Notes: generated by a model not told the origin, from the sequence alone. A stretch of DNA of 17,973 nucleotides from Nitratifractor sp. (GCA_024762845.1 JANTGQ010000007.1:1-17973); one strand, 5' to 3'. Positions 6,328 through 14,557 are shown, numbered from the stretch's first letter. Translations and numbers: made by a program.

Positions 6328-7434
6328 TTAAAGTTTAGTACCGTAAATTTCGTTTGAGAGTTTTAGTGCGTAACGGTCTGTCATCGATGCTATATAGTCT
6401 GCAACTACCCTATGTTTGGCTCTGCGTTTTAGCAACTCTTTTTGTCTGGCTGGTAGGAGTTTTGGTTCGCTCATCAAAGCTTGGTAGAGGTTTTTAACAC
6501 ACACCTTTCCGGCATACATATGTTTAACTATCTTCTCGTGCCAGTAGAGCTTTTGGAAGAGTATTTTTTTAAGTCTTTTAAGCTCTATTTTTGTCTCTGG
6601 CTCTAAACCAATAGGGAGTTTTTGCTCACTTTTAAATTGTGAACAGAGAGGTTCTTCTTTGGCAAGTGTGTCGGTAAACTCTTTTGAGTGAGCTATAAAG
6701 TTCTCTACAAGTATTTTAATAATGGCTGCAACTAAACGGTGCCTGAACAAGTGTTCATTCTCTTTTATTCCCTCATCTTCTGCGCTTTGGGCTGCTTTTT
6801 GGATAAGCGGATTCTCTTTTATATCTTCGAAAGAGATGAGCTTATACTTTAAGCCATCATCGATATCGTGGCTTACATAGGCAATTTCATCCGCGTAGTC
6901 AACAATAATTGCTTCGAGGCTTGGGTGGTATTCGAGTGCAAAATTATCTATTATCTCTTTTGGGAAAAAGCTCTTAGTGTAGGGTTGTGAGTGTTTGAGT
7001 ACACCCTCTAAAGTAGCGTATGTAAGGTTGAGACCATCAAAGTTTTTATACCGTTTCTCGAGCTTTGTTAGTACCCGAAACGATTGAAAGTTGTGTTCAA
7101 AGCCGTTATTGAAACCATCAGTTTTAAGCAAGGCATCTAGCTCGTCGCCACCAACGTGACCAAAAGGTGTATGCCCTAAATCGTGGCTGAGGGCAATTAC
7201 CTCGCAGAGAGTCTCGTTTAAACGAAGAGCACGAGCAAGGGTTCTGGCAATTTGTGCTACCTCCAGAGAGTGGGTGAGGCGGGTGCGAAAGTAGTCCCCT
7301 TCGTGGTTTATAAAGACTTGCGTTTTATACTCCAGACGTCGAAAAGAGCTGCAGTGGATTACCCTGTCTCTATCTCGGCTAAAGGGGTCTCTAAAGTCTT
7401 GTTCTATTGAATAAAAGCGCTTAAAAGGGTGCAT
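6328..7434 (-). CDS. dgt: dGTPase-like HD-domain deoxynucleoside triphosphate triphosphohydrolase
   Basis: The family hydrolyses dNTPs to deoxynucleoside plus tripolyphosphate and helps control dNTP pools. The protein is 368 residues, matching the short Dgt-like form. The conserved N-terminus has RDRDRVIHCSSFRRL (20-34) and the HD metal site is intact: His55 (RLTHSLEV), His84-Asp85 (ALSHDLGHTPFGH) and Asp182 (DYADEIAY). The start ATG has AAAGG 6 bases upstream. It lies divergent from thyX, so two genes acting on deoxynucleotide supply share one intergenic region. Substrate preference cannot be read from sequence, because many Dgt-like proteins act on other dNTPs. Family assignment is firm. 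Confidence 0.94.
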   Translation of the reverse strand: MHPFKRFYSIEQDFRDPFSRDRDRVIHCSSFRRLEYKTQVFINHEGDYFRTRLTHSLEVAQIARTLARALRLNETLCEVIALSHDLGHTPFGHVGGDELDALLKTDGFNNGFEHNFQSFRVLTKLEKRYKNFDGLNLTYATLEGVLKHSQPYTKSFFPKEIIDNFALEYHPSLEAIIVDYADEIAYVSHDIDDGLKYKLISFEDIKENPLIQKAAQSAEDEGIKENEHLFRHRLVAAIIKILVENFIAHSKEFTDTLAKEEPLCSQFKSEQKLPIGLEPETKIELKRLKKILFQKLYWHEKIVKHMYAGKVCVKNLYQALMSEPKLLPARQKELLKRRAKHRVVADYIASMTDRYALKLSNEIYGTKL

Positions 7435-7478
7435 ATTTAACCTTTTTGCTATTTTTTTACTAAAAAATATTAAAATTT

Positions 7479-7499
7479 TGATATAATATTTTTATTGTA
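7479..7499. promoter_or_regulatory. Overlapping promoter elements of thyX (+) and dgt (-)
   Basis: On the plus strand TGA-TATAAT (7479-7487) is an extended -10 pointing to thyX. On the minus strand TACAAT (7499-7494) points to dgt. The two face each other, so if both are used the transcripts would overlap at their 5' ends. The plus-strand box is the stronger. Confidence 0.42.
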
Positions 7500-7610
7500 C
7501 CTAAAGTAGAAGAGTTTTTATCTTTTTTACCCGTATTTGAAAGAGAGACTAAGAGCCACATTTCAAAGTTTAGGTTTCGTAAAAATATCGAGAGAGGCGA
7601 AGGAGAGATA
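7482..7610 (+). other. thyX leader with an open frame in phase with ThyX but no start codon
   Basis: The 117-base predicted leader has no stop codon in the ThyX frame for 43 codons upstream of the ATG (the preceding stop is TGA at 7479). The translation includes VEEFLSFLPVFERE and looks protein-like, but no ATG, GTG or TTG is in frame. It may be the tail of a lost gene, a leader RNA, or chance. The strong ribosome site AAGGAG just before 7611 supports the ATG as the true start. Confidence 0.3.
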
Positions 7611-8231
7611 ATGCAGGTAACACTAAAGCACTACACACCTTTGGAGGTTTGCTCGCACGCTATTAGAACATGTTGGCAGAGCTTTGATAAGAGCGATGTA
7701 GGTGGCGAGAAGGATAGGGCTCTTATTGATAGAGTCGGGAATAAATATAAGCACGCCTCAACGCTCGAGCATTTAGTCTACACCTTCTATATTCAGGGTA
7801 TTAGTCGTGCGCTTTTGCAAGAGCTTGCGCGCCATAGGGTTGCTAGCTTGAGTGTTAAATCTACAAGATATACATTAAAAGAGTTAAAGAAGATAGAGCC
7901 TTTTTTAGAGGTCGATTATGAAGAGGCTTCTAAGTTTATAGTTTTAACAGGTAATGCCGATGTAGATAGTGCATCTATTAAGGCGCTTAATAACCTTCAG
8001 GGGCTTTTAAAGCAGGGTATTAGCAACGATATTGCAAAGTATGCCTTGCCAGAGTCATATAAGACAGAGCTAACATGGACAGTAAATGCACGTAGTCTTC
8101 AAAACTTTTTATCTCTACGGAGCTCCAAGAGTGCACTGTGGGAGATTAGAGATTTGGCTGCAATGCTCTACAGCACGCTGCCAAGTGAGCATAAGTACCT
8201 CTTTCGAGAGTGCGTGGAGGGTGAAGAGTAA
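7611..8231 (+). CDS. thyX: FAD-dependent thymidylate synthase
   Basis: ThyX makes dTMP from dUMP using methylenetetrahydrofolate, NADPH and FAD, leaving tetrahydrofolate rather than dihydrofolate, so no DHFR step is needed. The protein is 206 residues, typical for Campylobacterota. The family signature RHRxxSxxxxSxRY is complete at residues 74-87 (RHRVASLSVKSTRY), with the STLEHLVYTF segment (50-59) before it. The start has AAGGAG 5 bases upstream. The stop overlaps the start of the next gene by one base (TAATG), so thyX and the L,D-transpeptidase gene are probably cotranscribed and translationally coupled. Confidence 0.96.
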   Translation: MQVTLKHYTPLEVCSHAIRTCWQSFDKSDVGGEKDRALIDRVGNKYKHASTLEHLVYTFYIQGISRALLQELARHRVASLSVKSTRYTLKELKKIEPFLEVDYEEASKFIVLTGNADVDSASIKALNNLQGLLKQGISNDIAKYALPESYKTELTWTVNARSLQNFLSLRSSKSALWEIRDLAAMLYSTLPSEHKYLFRECVEGEE

Positions 8232-9850
8232 TGTTCAAAAGACTCTTTCTACTTTTTTCTATTAGCTGCTCCTCTCTTTTTGCATTTAATATAAGTGCTT
8301 TAAATGGGGTAAAGACTCCATTTATGCAGACAATAGTGCAGCTTTATAGTTTAAATAAAAACAGTTACCTATGGGTGAACTCTCCACAAAGCCTTGCAAA
8401 AGTCACCAATGCCTTGGAGAATGGCTACTATAACTATAAAAATAAGCCACTCCATCGTAGCGAGATTACAAGGTATGTTTATGCGCTCGATTCTGGTGCA
8501 TTAAATTCTGCTCAAAAAGATAGATTGGATATTCTTCTTACAGACGCATATTTGAGACTTTTGAAGTTTATAAGAGTTGGAGATGTCGACTGGAATTTAG
8601 TAAAAAAGAAGATGGGTGCTCTACGAAGAGAGCACGACCTGCATGCAGTCTGGGAGATGGGTATAAAGGGTATGCCATCAGCTTCTACAATCTACCGGTT
8701 TATACGCGAGGGGAGAGTGAATGCACTGCTTGCGGGAAGTGTTGGCTTAAAGGATAGATATAAGTCTTATATCGATATTTTGCAGTACTACCGTAAGATT
8801 CCAGAGTTTCGTAAAGTTCCATTTGGCAGCCTTATTAAGTATAAACAGAGAGATAAGAGGGTGTATCAGATAAAGAGGCGCTTGCTGCTTTTGGGTGATT
8901 TTCCTAGAAGTGGAAAGATTAACCGTACTTTTGATAGGGACCTTGTATATGCCGTTAGGAGATTTAGAAAACGTTTTAATCTTCGAGGGGGCGACTATAT
9001 AGACAATAAACTTTTAGGTTATATTAATTTGCCAAAGTCTTACTATATTAAAAAGATAGTTGTCAATTTAGATAAAACAAAACTCTACCCATCTACTTTT
9101 GGGAATAGTTATATAGAGGTGAATGTTCCGGAGTTTAAGATGCGTTTTTATCAAAATAGGCAAGAGCGCTTTAGTAGTGATATTGTAGTTGGCAGGCTTG
9201 ATAGACCTACTCCTATATTTAGAGACAGTCTGGAGTATATTGTTGTAAACCCAACGTGGGGGATACCGGAGAATTTGGCAAAAAAAGATTTGATTCCGGC
9301 ACTAAAACATAATCCAAAGCTTCTTGAAGAGATAAATATTAAAGCGTATCAAGGTGGTAGAGAGGTAAAGCCTAATTTGGAAAAACTCTTTAGTTACGAG
9401 CACTCTAAAAGAGCTTTGCCATACCACTTTGTACAGCAGCCTGGACCTTTGAACGCGCTAGGTCATGTGAAGTTTATGTTTCCTAACCGCTATGCGGTCT
9501 ATCTGCACGATACACCAAACAAGGGGCTTTTTAGCAATAAATATAGGTATAACAGTTCGGGGTGTATGCGCTTAGGTAACCCTGATGGGCTCTATAGCGT
9601 GTTAAAACCATATATGCGCAGTGCTAGAAGCATCAACAGTTTATTAGAGAGCCAGAAGCAGTTTAGGGTGAGTCTAAAGCAGAAGATTCCGGTAAACATA
9701 GTCTATTTTACACTGGAGTTTGAATCTGGAGCTCCAAAGTTTCTCTATGACGCATATATGTATGATAAAATTATAGAAGAGTCAACAGAGGGTAATGTGA
9801 AGTATCATTTTGAGGTTCCGGCAGTTCGGCTGCAAGAGGTTAAAAGTTAA
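8231..9850 (+). CDS. YcbB-like murein L,D-transpeptidase, exported
   Basis: These enzymes form 3-3 peptidoglycan cross-links or attach envelope proteins, acting in the periplasm. The 539-residue product begins with a signal peptide (MFKRLFLLFSISCSSLFAF). A helical N-terminal region is followed by a peptidoglycan-binding-like segment at about 213-260, then the YkuD domain at about 295-460. Catalytic residues are visible: His426 (LHDTPNKGLF) and Cys445 in SSGCMRLGN, with the YcbB-type strand containing TPIFRDSLEYIVVNPTWGIP before them. The gene starts inside the thyX stop codon. Nothing suggests inactivation. YcbB-like rather than ErfK-like is my reading from the N-terminal domain and the NPTWGIP segment. 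Confidence 0.9.
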   Translation: MFKRLFLLFSISCSSLFAFNISALNGVKTPFMQTIVQLYSLNKNSYLWVNSPQSLAKVTNALENGYYNYKNKPLHRSEITRYVYALDSGALNSAQKDRLDILLTDAYLRLLKFIRVGDVDWNLVKKKMGALRREHDLHAVWEMGIKGMPSASTIYRFIREGRVNALLAGSVGLKDRYKSYIDILQYYRKIPEFRKVPFGSLIKYKQRDKRVYQIKRRLLLLGDFPRSGKINRTFDRDLVYAVRRFRKRFNLRGGDYIDNKLLGYINLPKSYYIKKIVVNLDKTKLYPSTFGNSYIEVNVPEFKMRFYQNRQERFSSDIVVGRLDRPTPIFRDSLEYIVVNPTWGIPENLAKKDLIPALKHNPKLLEEINIKAYQGGREVKPNLEKLFSYEHSKRALPYHFVQQPGPLNALGHVKFMFPNRYAVYLHDTPNKGLFSNKYRYNSSGCMRLGNPDGLYSVLKPYMRSARSINSLLESQKQFRVSLKQKIPVNIVYFTLEFESGAPKFLYDAYMYDKIIEESTEGNVKYHFEVPAVRLQEVKS

Positions 9851-9864
9851 TGCTAAATATTTCT

Positions 9865-9873
9865 TGCTACAAT
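9865..9873 (+). promoter_or_regulatory. Extended -10 box for the SPFH gene
   Basis: TGC-TACAAT lies 41 bases before the ATG at 9915, within the 64-base gap after the transpeptidase gene. It is one base from consensus. Readthrough from the upstream operon is equally possible. Confidence 0.35.
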
Positions 9874-9914
9874 AGTAGTAAATTAAACCCAGATTTCGCA
9901 GTAGAAAGAGTAAT

Positions 9915-10802
9915 ATGATATATTGGATAATGGTTCTCCCTATATTGATAGTGATAGCAATCATTTTTGCTTACTTTAATATTAAAGTTGTTCCTCAGGG
10001 AGAAGCGTGGATAATCGAGCGTTTGGGTAAGTTTCACAGGGTGAGTAAACCTGGAATTCGGATGATTATTTTTCACCCTTTTTATGAGAAGGTTCGTAAA
10101 GAAGTCATTATAAAAGAGCAGATTTTAGATGTTCCTAATCTTGAGGTAATTACTAAGGATAATGTTCTTGTAACAATGAATGCAGTTGCGTTTATTAAGG
10201 TTAAAGACCCAAAGAATGCGACGTATGCGATTGTTAATTATAAGCAGGGTATTTTAACGCTTGTAAAGACATCTATTCGATCAATTGTCGGTAATATGAA
10301 ACTTGATGAAGCTTTGACAAATAGAGAGAAGATTAAGAATATTCTGAAAACAAAAATTATAGAGGATACCCATAGATGGGGTATAGATATTAGTTTGGTT
10401 GAGATTGTGGATCTTCACCCATCTGCTTCAATGCAAAAAGCCATGGAGAAGCAGGCAACTGCAGAGCGTGAGAGAAGAGCACTGGAGATTACAGCAAGTG
10501 GTGAGAAGGCAGCTGAGATATTAAAAGCAGAAGCACATCTTGAGGTTGCAAAAATTCATGCGCAGGCACACCATATTGAGGTAGAGGCATCAGCGCATGC
10601 ACTTAAAGAGATTGATGGGGTAAATAATACAGGTGACTCCAATATGCCGTTAAACTATATTTTAGGAGAGAAGTATCTTGATACTCTCAAGAGTCTCTCG
10701 GGATCAGATAACTCCAAATTTGTTGTCTATCCTGCTGATTTGCAAAAATCGCTGAAAGGTTTTTTGAGCCTGGGAGCATTAAATCAAAACGAGGAGCAGT
10801 AG
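9915..10802 (+). CDS. SPFH/Band 7 (stomatin/QmcA-like) membrane protein
   Basis: Stomatin-family proteins are anchored in the inner membrane, form large oligomeric rings and organise membrane domains or restrain FtsH-type proteases. This 295-residue protein has an N-terminal membrane segment (about 3-22), the stomatin signature VVPQGEAWIIERLGKFHRVSKPGI (26-49), the Band 7 domain to about 185, and an alanine/glutamate-rich coiled coil at about 185-235 (EKQATAERERRALEITASGEKAAEILKAEA). The C-terminal part has the family's LKSLSGSDNSKFVVYPAD segment. Such genes are often paired with nfeD; here the next gene is a different small membrane protein. The ribosome site (AAAGAG) is modest. Confidence 0.92.
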   Translation: MIYWIMVLPILIVIAIIFAYFNIKVVPQGEAWIIERLGKFHRVSKPGIRMIIFHPFYEKVRKEVIIKEQILDVPNLEVITKDNVLVTMNAVAFIKVKDPKNATYAIVNYKQGILTLVKTSIRSIVGNMKLDEALTNREKIKNILKTKIIEDTHRWGIDISLVEIVDLHPSASMQKAMEKQATAERERRALEITASGEKAAEILKAEAHLEVAKIHAQAHHIEVEASAHALKEIDGVNNTGDSNMPLNYILGEKYLDTLKSLSGSDNSKFVVYPADLQKSLKGFLSLGALNQNEEQ

Positions 10803-10837
10803 ATGTTTTTTAATTATTTAAAAAAGAGGGAGAGAGA

Positions 10838-11239
10838 ATGTCACTAATTAGAGATATATCAACATTTTTATGGTTGTTGATTTTTTATATTTTTGCACGA
10901 TACGCAGTTGTAGATTTGGATATGCCGGCGTTTGATATGGAACATGTAGTATGGGCACACAATGAACTCTTTTACCTAACGACAAAAGATATCTTTTTAA
11001 TAGTAGGAGTTTTTTTGCTATTTATAGAGATATATAAAGCAGCAACAACCGGTGACTATAGTATCTCAGAGACAATTGTCAGCTTTTTTGTCTCTATTGC
11101 TTATTTGGTGCTCTTTTTAATGTGGGACAAAGCTCATAATTCACTATTTTTTGTATTAATGCTTATGTCGTTCTTAGATGCGATAGGAGGCTTTGTAATC
11201 TCAATAAATGCAGCAAGAAAAGATATTTCTATAAAATAA
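10838..11239 (+). CDS. Small membrane protein of unknown function, downstream of the SPFH gene
   Basis: I do not recognise the family. The 133-residue product has about four hydrophobic segments (roughly 7-27, 46-66, 78-96 and 102-122) separated by short loops, one of which carries KAATTGDYSISE. It is not NfeD-like, as there is no OB-fold tail. It starts 35 bases after the SPFH stop with a good ribosome site (AGGGAG, 5-6 bases before ATG), and the two are likely cotranscribed, so a role linked to the SPFH membrane domain is a reasonable inference only. Confidence 0.75.
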   Translation: MSLIRDISTFLWLLIFYIFARYAVVDLDMPAFDMEHVVWAHNELFYLTTKDIFLIVGVFLLFIEIYKAATTGDYSISETIVSFFVSIAYLVLFLMWDKAHNSLFFVLMLMSFLDAIGGFVISINAARKDISIK

Positions 11240-11319
11240 GTTTAAAATATAGTGCTCATATTGAATAATATGTTAAATATATGTCTTTTTGATTAAGAAT
11301 TTTTTTATTGAAATTGTAC

Positions 11320-11325
11320 TATAAT
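11320..11325 (+). promoter_or_regulatory. -10 box of the SGNH lipoprotein gene
   Basis: A perfect TATAAT lies 36 bases before the ATG at 11362, in a very AT-rich 122-base gap. Predicted start is near 11332, giving a leader of about 30 bases that includes AAGGAG at 11349-11354. Confidence 0.5.
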
Positions 11326-11361
11326 CATTTTCATATTCAGAAAACTGGGAAGGAGTTGAAT

Positions 11362-12075
11362 ATGAAAATTTTATTAAAGATTGCTCTATTTATCGGAGTA
11401 GTTACATTTTTTACAGCTTGTGGAGGGGGAGGAAGTTCCTCTGGTAACGTAAGAATCATGCCTCTTGGTGATTCTATTACATATGATGATGCACATGCTT
11501 ATTATGATTCAGCAGGTAATGACATAAAACCGGCAGGAGAGAGAAAAGCTTACAGGTCATATTTAGCATATGATTTAAATGATGCAGGTATTTCATATGA
11601 TTTTGTCGGTAGCCAAAGTGCAGGCTATAGCATAGAGCCATCGTTTGATCCAGATAATGAAGGTCATCCGGGTTGGACGAGTAATCAAATAGCAGACAAT
11701 GTTTATAATTTTTTAACTGGTAATCCCGCTGATGTGATTTTACTGCATATTGGTACAAATGACCACTCAAATAGTATTGAAGGTGTCAAAAGAATTATCA
11801 ATGAAATTAAAAGATTTGAGTCTGATAATAATATGCAGATTAAAGTCTTCGTTGCACTTATAATTAATAGACGCTTCCACGATGGAACTATAGATAGTTT
11901 TAACACTAATTTACAGGCTTATTTGGGGTCTTTAGGTGATAGCAGTATTATTGGAGTTGATATGAGAGATATGCTTTTAGGGTCTGACTACTTAGAAAAC
12001 ACTCATCCAAATGAGAGCGGTTATAAAAAGATGGCGGATAGATGGTTCTCTACAATAGTAGATTACCTTCGATAA
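11362..12075 (+). CDS. SGNH/GDSL-hydrolase lipoprotein (CE3-like esterase)
   Basis: The product is a 237-residue lipoprotein. The start chosen is the ATG with AAGGAG 7 bases upstream, because it gives a clean lipoprotein signal ending FFTAC with Cys20 as the lipidated residue, followed by a Gly/Ser tether; an earlier in-frame TTG (11308) has no ribosome site. The hydrolase blocks are in order: GDSIT with nucleophile Ser38, EGHPGW (block II Gly, in the acetylxylan-esterase CE3 style), HIGTND (block III Asn) and THPNESGY with His215. The usual DxxH triad Asp position is Glu212. The family removes acetyl or acyl groups from carbohydrates, so surface polysaccharide or peptidoglycan are possible targets. 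It is a single-gene unit convergent with the argS cluster. Confidence 0.87.
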   Translation: MKILLKIALFIGVVTFFTACGGGGSSSGNVRIMPLGDSITYDDAHAYYDSAGNDIKPAGERKAYRSYLAYDLNDAGISYDFVGSQSAGYSIEPSFDPDNEGHPGWTSNQIADNVYNFLTGNPADVILLHIGTNDHSNSIEGVKRIINEIKRFESDNNMQIKVFVALIINRRFHDGTIDSFNTNLQAYLGSLGDSSIIGVDMRDMLLGSDYLENTHPNESGYKKMADRWFSTIVDYLR

Positions 12076-12097
12076 TAATAGGGTTTCTAAGCTACTT

Positions 12098-12454
12098 TTA
12101 AGAGGCACCCAAAACCGTGTTTAATAATAGAGAGGTTTCATATCTTGACCCATCTAAAAAGTTAAGGGCAATATAAAACCCTATCGTAGCTAGAGGTAGT
12201 AAAAAGATATACCATAGAAGCTTTTCTCGTAAAAGATAGTAGAGAAAGGCTATGTAGCTCACTATTACCGCTAAGAGGTGAATAAAAAAGAGTGGTGCTA
12301 TCGCCCTGGTTGCTATTGCCCCGCTGTAGCCTATTGTGAGGATGTAGGTTAATAGTATAAAAGCCATAAAACTTTTTTTATACTTTCTACTCTTTCTGAA
12401 ATCTAAAAGAATAAAAACCACTGAGAGAAGAAAAAGAAGTATAGCTTTGGACAT
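12098..12454 (-). CDS. Small membrane protein of unknown function, coupled to argS
   Basis: The 118-residue product has about four hydrophobic segments (roughly 2-18, 29-50, 52-73 and 79-99) with a basic first loop (DFRKSRKYKK). I do not recognise a family. Its ATG follows the argS stop with no gap (TAA then ATG), so it is almost certainly cotranscribed with argS and depends on translational coupling. It is the last gene of the minus-strand cluster, 22 bases from the convergent SGNH gene. A link to ArgS function is not implied by this arrangement. Confidence 0.72.
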   Translation of the reverse strand: MSKAILLFLLSVVFILLDFRKSRKYKKSFMAFILLTYILTIGYSGAIATRAIAPLFFIHLLAVIVSYIAFLYYLLREKLLWYIFLLPLATIGFYIALNFLDGSRYETSLLLNTVLGAS

Positions 12455-14155
12455 TTAGATTCTCTCCAATACATCAATTCCTAAAATATTCAGTGATGTT
12501 TTGATTGCATTTGCTACTGCTTTGGCAATAAGTAGTCTGCTCTGTTTTGTTTGCTCTTTTACACCCTCTTTTAAAATAGGGTTGAGTTCGTAGAACTTCA
12601 TAAAGAGCGTTGCTAGCTCATAGAGGTAGCCCGTAATTATATGAGGTGAAGCATCTACGTATGCTCTGTAGAGTGTATCGTCCAGAGTTAAAATTTTGAG
12701 TGCCAGGCGTCGCTCTAGTTCATCTTCTATAAGCGGAGTCTCTAGTGTTATAGCAACATCTTTTGCCCTATTTAAAATAGAGTTGATACGAGCGTATGCA
12801 TACTGCATATAGAGGGCAGTGTTACCATCAAGAGAGAGCATCTTGTCCCAGTCGAAGATATAGTTTGACTGGCGGTTGATAGAGAGGTCTGCATATTTTA
12901 GAGAACCTACTCCGACTGTATAGGCAATTTTTTCAAGCTCTTTGGGCGTGTACTCATTTGCACGGCTAATAATGTCGCGGGCTCTTTTGATAGACTCGTC
13001 AATCAAATCTTTGAGCTTGACTGTACCCCCATCTCTAGTTTTAAATGGTTTTCCGCTCTTATCAAGCATCACTCCAAATGCAATGTGTTCAAGTTTTACA
13101 TCATCTGTTGCATAACCTACACGCCTAGCTGCAGCAAAGACCTGTTTAAAGTGTTCTGACTGTCTTGCATCTACAACGTAGCAGATACGTTTGGCTCCTA
13201 ACTCTTGTGTTCTAAACTTTATAGCCGCTAAATCTGTTGTTGCATAGAGGAAACCACCATCACTCTTCTGGATAATAAGAGGATTGTCACTCCCCTCAAA
13301 AAAGATACACTCTGCATCTTGGCTCTTTGTTGAGATGCCTTTTTTCTGAAAGTCTTGAACTACCTGCGCTAAATCATCATTATAGCTGCTTTCGCTTTTT
13401 ACAGCAGACTTATCGAGTTTTACGCCTAAAGTATCGTAGACATCTTGGCAGTGCTCAAGTGACTTCTCTATAAAAGCACTCCAAAGACTAAGGCACTTTG
13501 CGTCTCCACCCTGCAATTTAACAACATACTCTCTTGCGCGCTTTGCAAACTCTTCATCTGCATCAAAACAAGCTTTGGCTTCTTTATAGAACTCCTCTAG
13601 ATCACTTAGTTTCGAGTTACTCTCTTTGCCATTCTCTTCAAAGTAGGCAATAAGCATACCAAACTGCGTACCCCAGTCCCCTATATGGTTTTGTCTTATT
13701 ATCTCATCGCCAAGAAACTCAAAGAGGTTGGCTATTGTGTCACCAATAATTGTAGAACGCAGGTGCCCCACGTGCATCTGTTTTGCCATATTTGGGCTTG
13801 AGTAGTCTACAACAACCTTTATAGGGTCGCTCTTTTTTGCTACTCCGGCTCTCTCATTTAGGGCTAAAGGTAAATTCTTGGCAATAAATGTGCTCTCTAG
13901 GGTAAGATTCAAAAACCCAGGTCCCGCAACACTTACATCGCTAAAAATAGGGTTTGTTTTAATTATATCTGCAATTTTGTTCGCAATTTCGCGCGGGTTG
14001 CTCTTTAACTCTTTAGCAAGTGCCATTGCACCATTATACTGGTAGTCACCAAACTCTGGTTTAGTAGCTTCTGTTACAGTTATATTGCTGCTTGTTACCC
14101 CAAGTTGGTTGAGAGCATCTGTTATAATTTTTGTCAGTTGTGATTTTATATGCAT
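12455..14155 (-). CDS. argS: Arginyl-tRNA synthetase
   Basis: ArgRS attaches arginine to tRNA-Arg and, unusually for its class, needs the tRNA for amino-acid activation. The 566-residue protein has the N-terminal additional domain (about 1-100, with KPEFGDYQYNGAMALAK), the class I HIGH motif as HVGH in SSPNMAKQMHVGHLRSTIIGD (about 118-138), and the degenerate KMSKS region typical of ArgRS as GKPFKTRDGGTVKL. The anticodon-binding DALR-type domain closes the protein (AYARINSILNRA onward). It is the third member of the conserved cluster argS-tatA-gmk-ChePep, read here from right to left, and a tRNA-Arg gene lies 2.4 kb upstream. Confidence 0.97.
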   Translation of the reverse strand: MHIKSQLTKIITDALNQLGVTSSNITVTEATKPEFGDYQYNGAMALAKELKSNPREIANKIADIIKTNPIFSDVSVAGPGFLNLTLESTFIAKNLPLALNERAGVAKKSDPIKVVVDYSSPNMAKQMHVGHLRSTIIGDTIANLFEFLGDEIIRQNHIGDWGTQFGMLIAYFEENGKESNSKLSDLEEFYKEAKACFDADEEFAKRAREYVVKLQGGDAKCLSLWSAFIEKSLEHCQDVYDTLGVKLDKSAVKSESSYNDDLAQVVQDFQKKGISTKSQDAECIFFEGSDNPLIIQKSDGGFLYATTDLAAIKFRTQELGAKRICYVVDARQSEHFKQVFAAARRVGYATDDVKLEHIAFGVMLDKSGKPFKTRDGGTVKLKDLIDESIKRARDIISRANEYTPKELEKIAYTVGVGSLKYADLSINRQSNYIFDWDKMLSLDGNTALYMQYAYARINSILNRAKDVAITLETPLIEDELERRLALKILTLDDTLYRAYVDASPHIITGYLYELATLFMKFYELNPILKEGVKEQTKQSRLLIAKAVANAIKTSLNILGIDVLERI

Positions 14156-14198
14156 AAAGATTTATCCATTTGTGTAGTAGTTTTATTCAACCATGTCT

Positions 14199-14204
14199 AT
14201 TGTA
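14199..14204 (-). promoter_or_regulatory. -10-like box of argS
   Basis: TACAAT on the minus strand lies 43 bases before the argS ATG, within the 139-base gap after tatA. The predicted leader is about 37 bases. No ribosome site better than GGAT is seen before the ATG. Confidence 0.35.
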
Positions 14205-14294
14205 ATTCTTTCTAAATAAAGAGCTTTATAGATTGGAATCAATAAAATATGCTCTTCTTCTAAAAGAGTATAATGCAAAAGAGAAAAGTAGCAT

Positions 14295-14531
14295 TTAAGC
14301 GTTCTTACTCTCTTTTGCTTCTGTATTGGTCGCTTGTGCAGATTTGTCTTCTAGCTCAGTTTTCGCTTTCTCTGCTACGTCGCCCTCTTTCTCATCTTCG
14401 TTTACCGCTTTTTTGAAATCTTTTATTCCCTTACCTAAACCTTTTGCAAGTTCAGGAATCTTTTTACCACCAAAAAGTAGTACTACAACCATAATAATCG
14501 CAAATAGTTCCCAACCACCAGGCATTCCCAT
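14295..14531 (-). CDS. tatA: Twin-arginine translocase pore subunit TatA
   Basis: TatA forms the variable-size pore of the Tat system that exports folded, often cofactor-bound, proteins across the inner membrane. The 78-residue product has a short N-terminal membrane helix (WELFAIIMVVVLLFGG, 7-22) with a polar Glu at position 8, the hinge KKIPELAKGLGKGIKDFKKAV (amphipathic helix, 23-43) and an acidic, Ala/Glu-rich soluble tail. AAAGGA lies 5 bases before the ATG. It occupies the same place between argS and gmk as in Helicobacter and Campylobacter (from memory). TatB and TatC genes are not in the window. Confidence 0.96.
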   Translation of the reverse strand: MGMPGGWELFAIIMVVVLLFGGKKIPELAKGLGKGIKDFKKAVNEDEKEGDVAEKAKTELEDKSAQATNTEAKESKNA

Positions 14532-14557
14532 AGTTATCCTTTTAAATTGTTTCTCTA

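Noticed and set aside
10803..10847. Fourteen-codon open frame starting just after the SPFH stop (TAG-A-TG context)
   Set aside because: It overlaps the next gene's start, has no ribosome site of its own beyond the SPFH coding end, and its composition follows the purine-rich ribosome site; too short to support.
11240..12075. SGNH gene as recently acquired foreign DNA
   Set aside because: The gene is isolated and its promoter region very AT-rich, but base composition of the coding part is close to its neighbours by eye and there are no repeats, integrase or attachment sites.
14252..14268. CTCTT/AAGAG hairpin after tatA as an intrinsic terminator
   Set aside because: Only five base pairs, with no continuous T run on the minus strand afterwards.
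14269..14274. Plus-strand TATAAT pointing into the 3' end of tatA
   Set aside because: It would drive only an antisense transcript and lies in AT-rich DNA where such matches are frequent; no other support.
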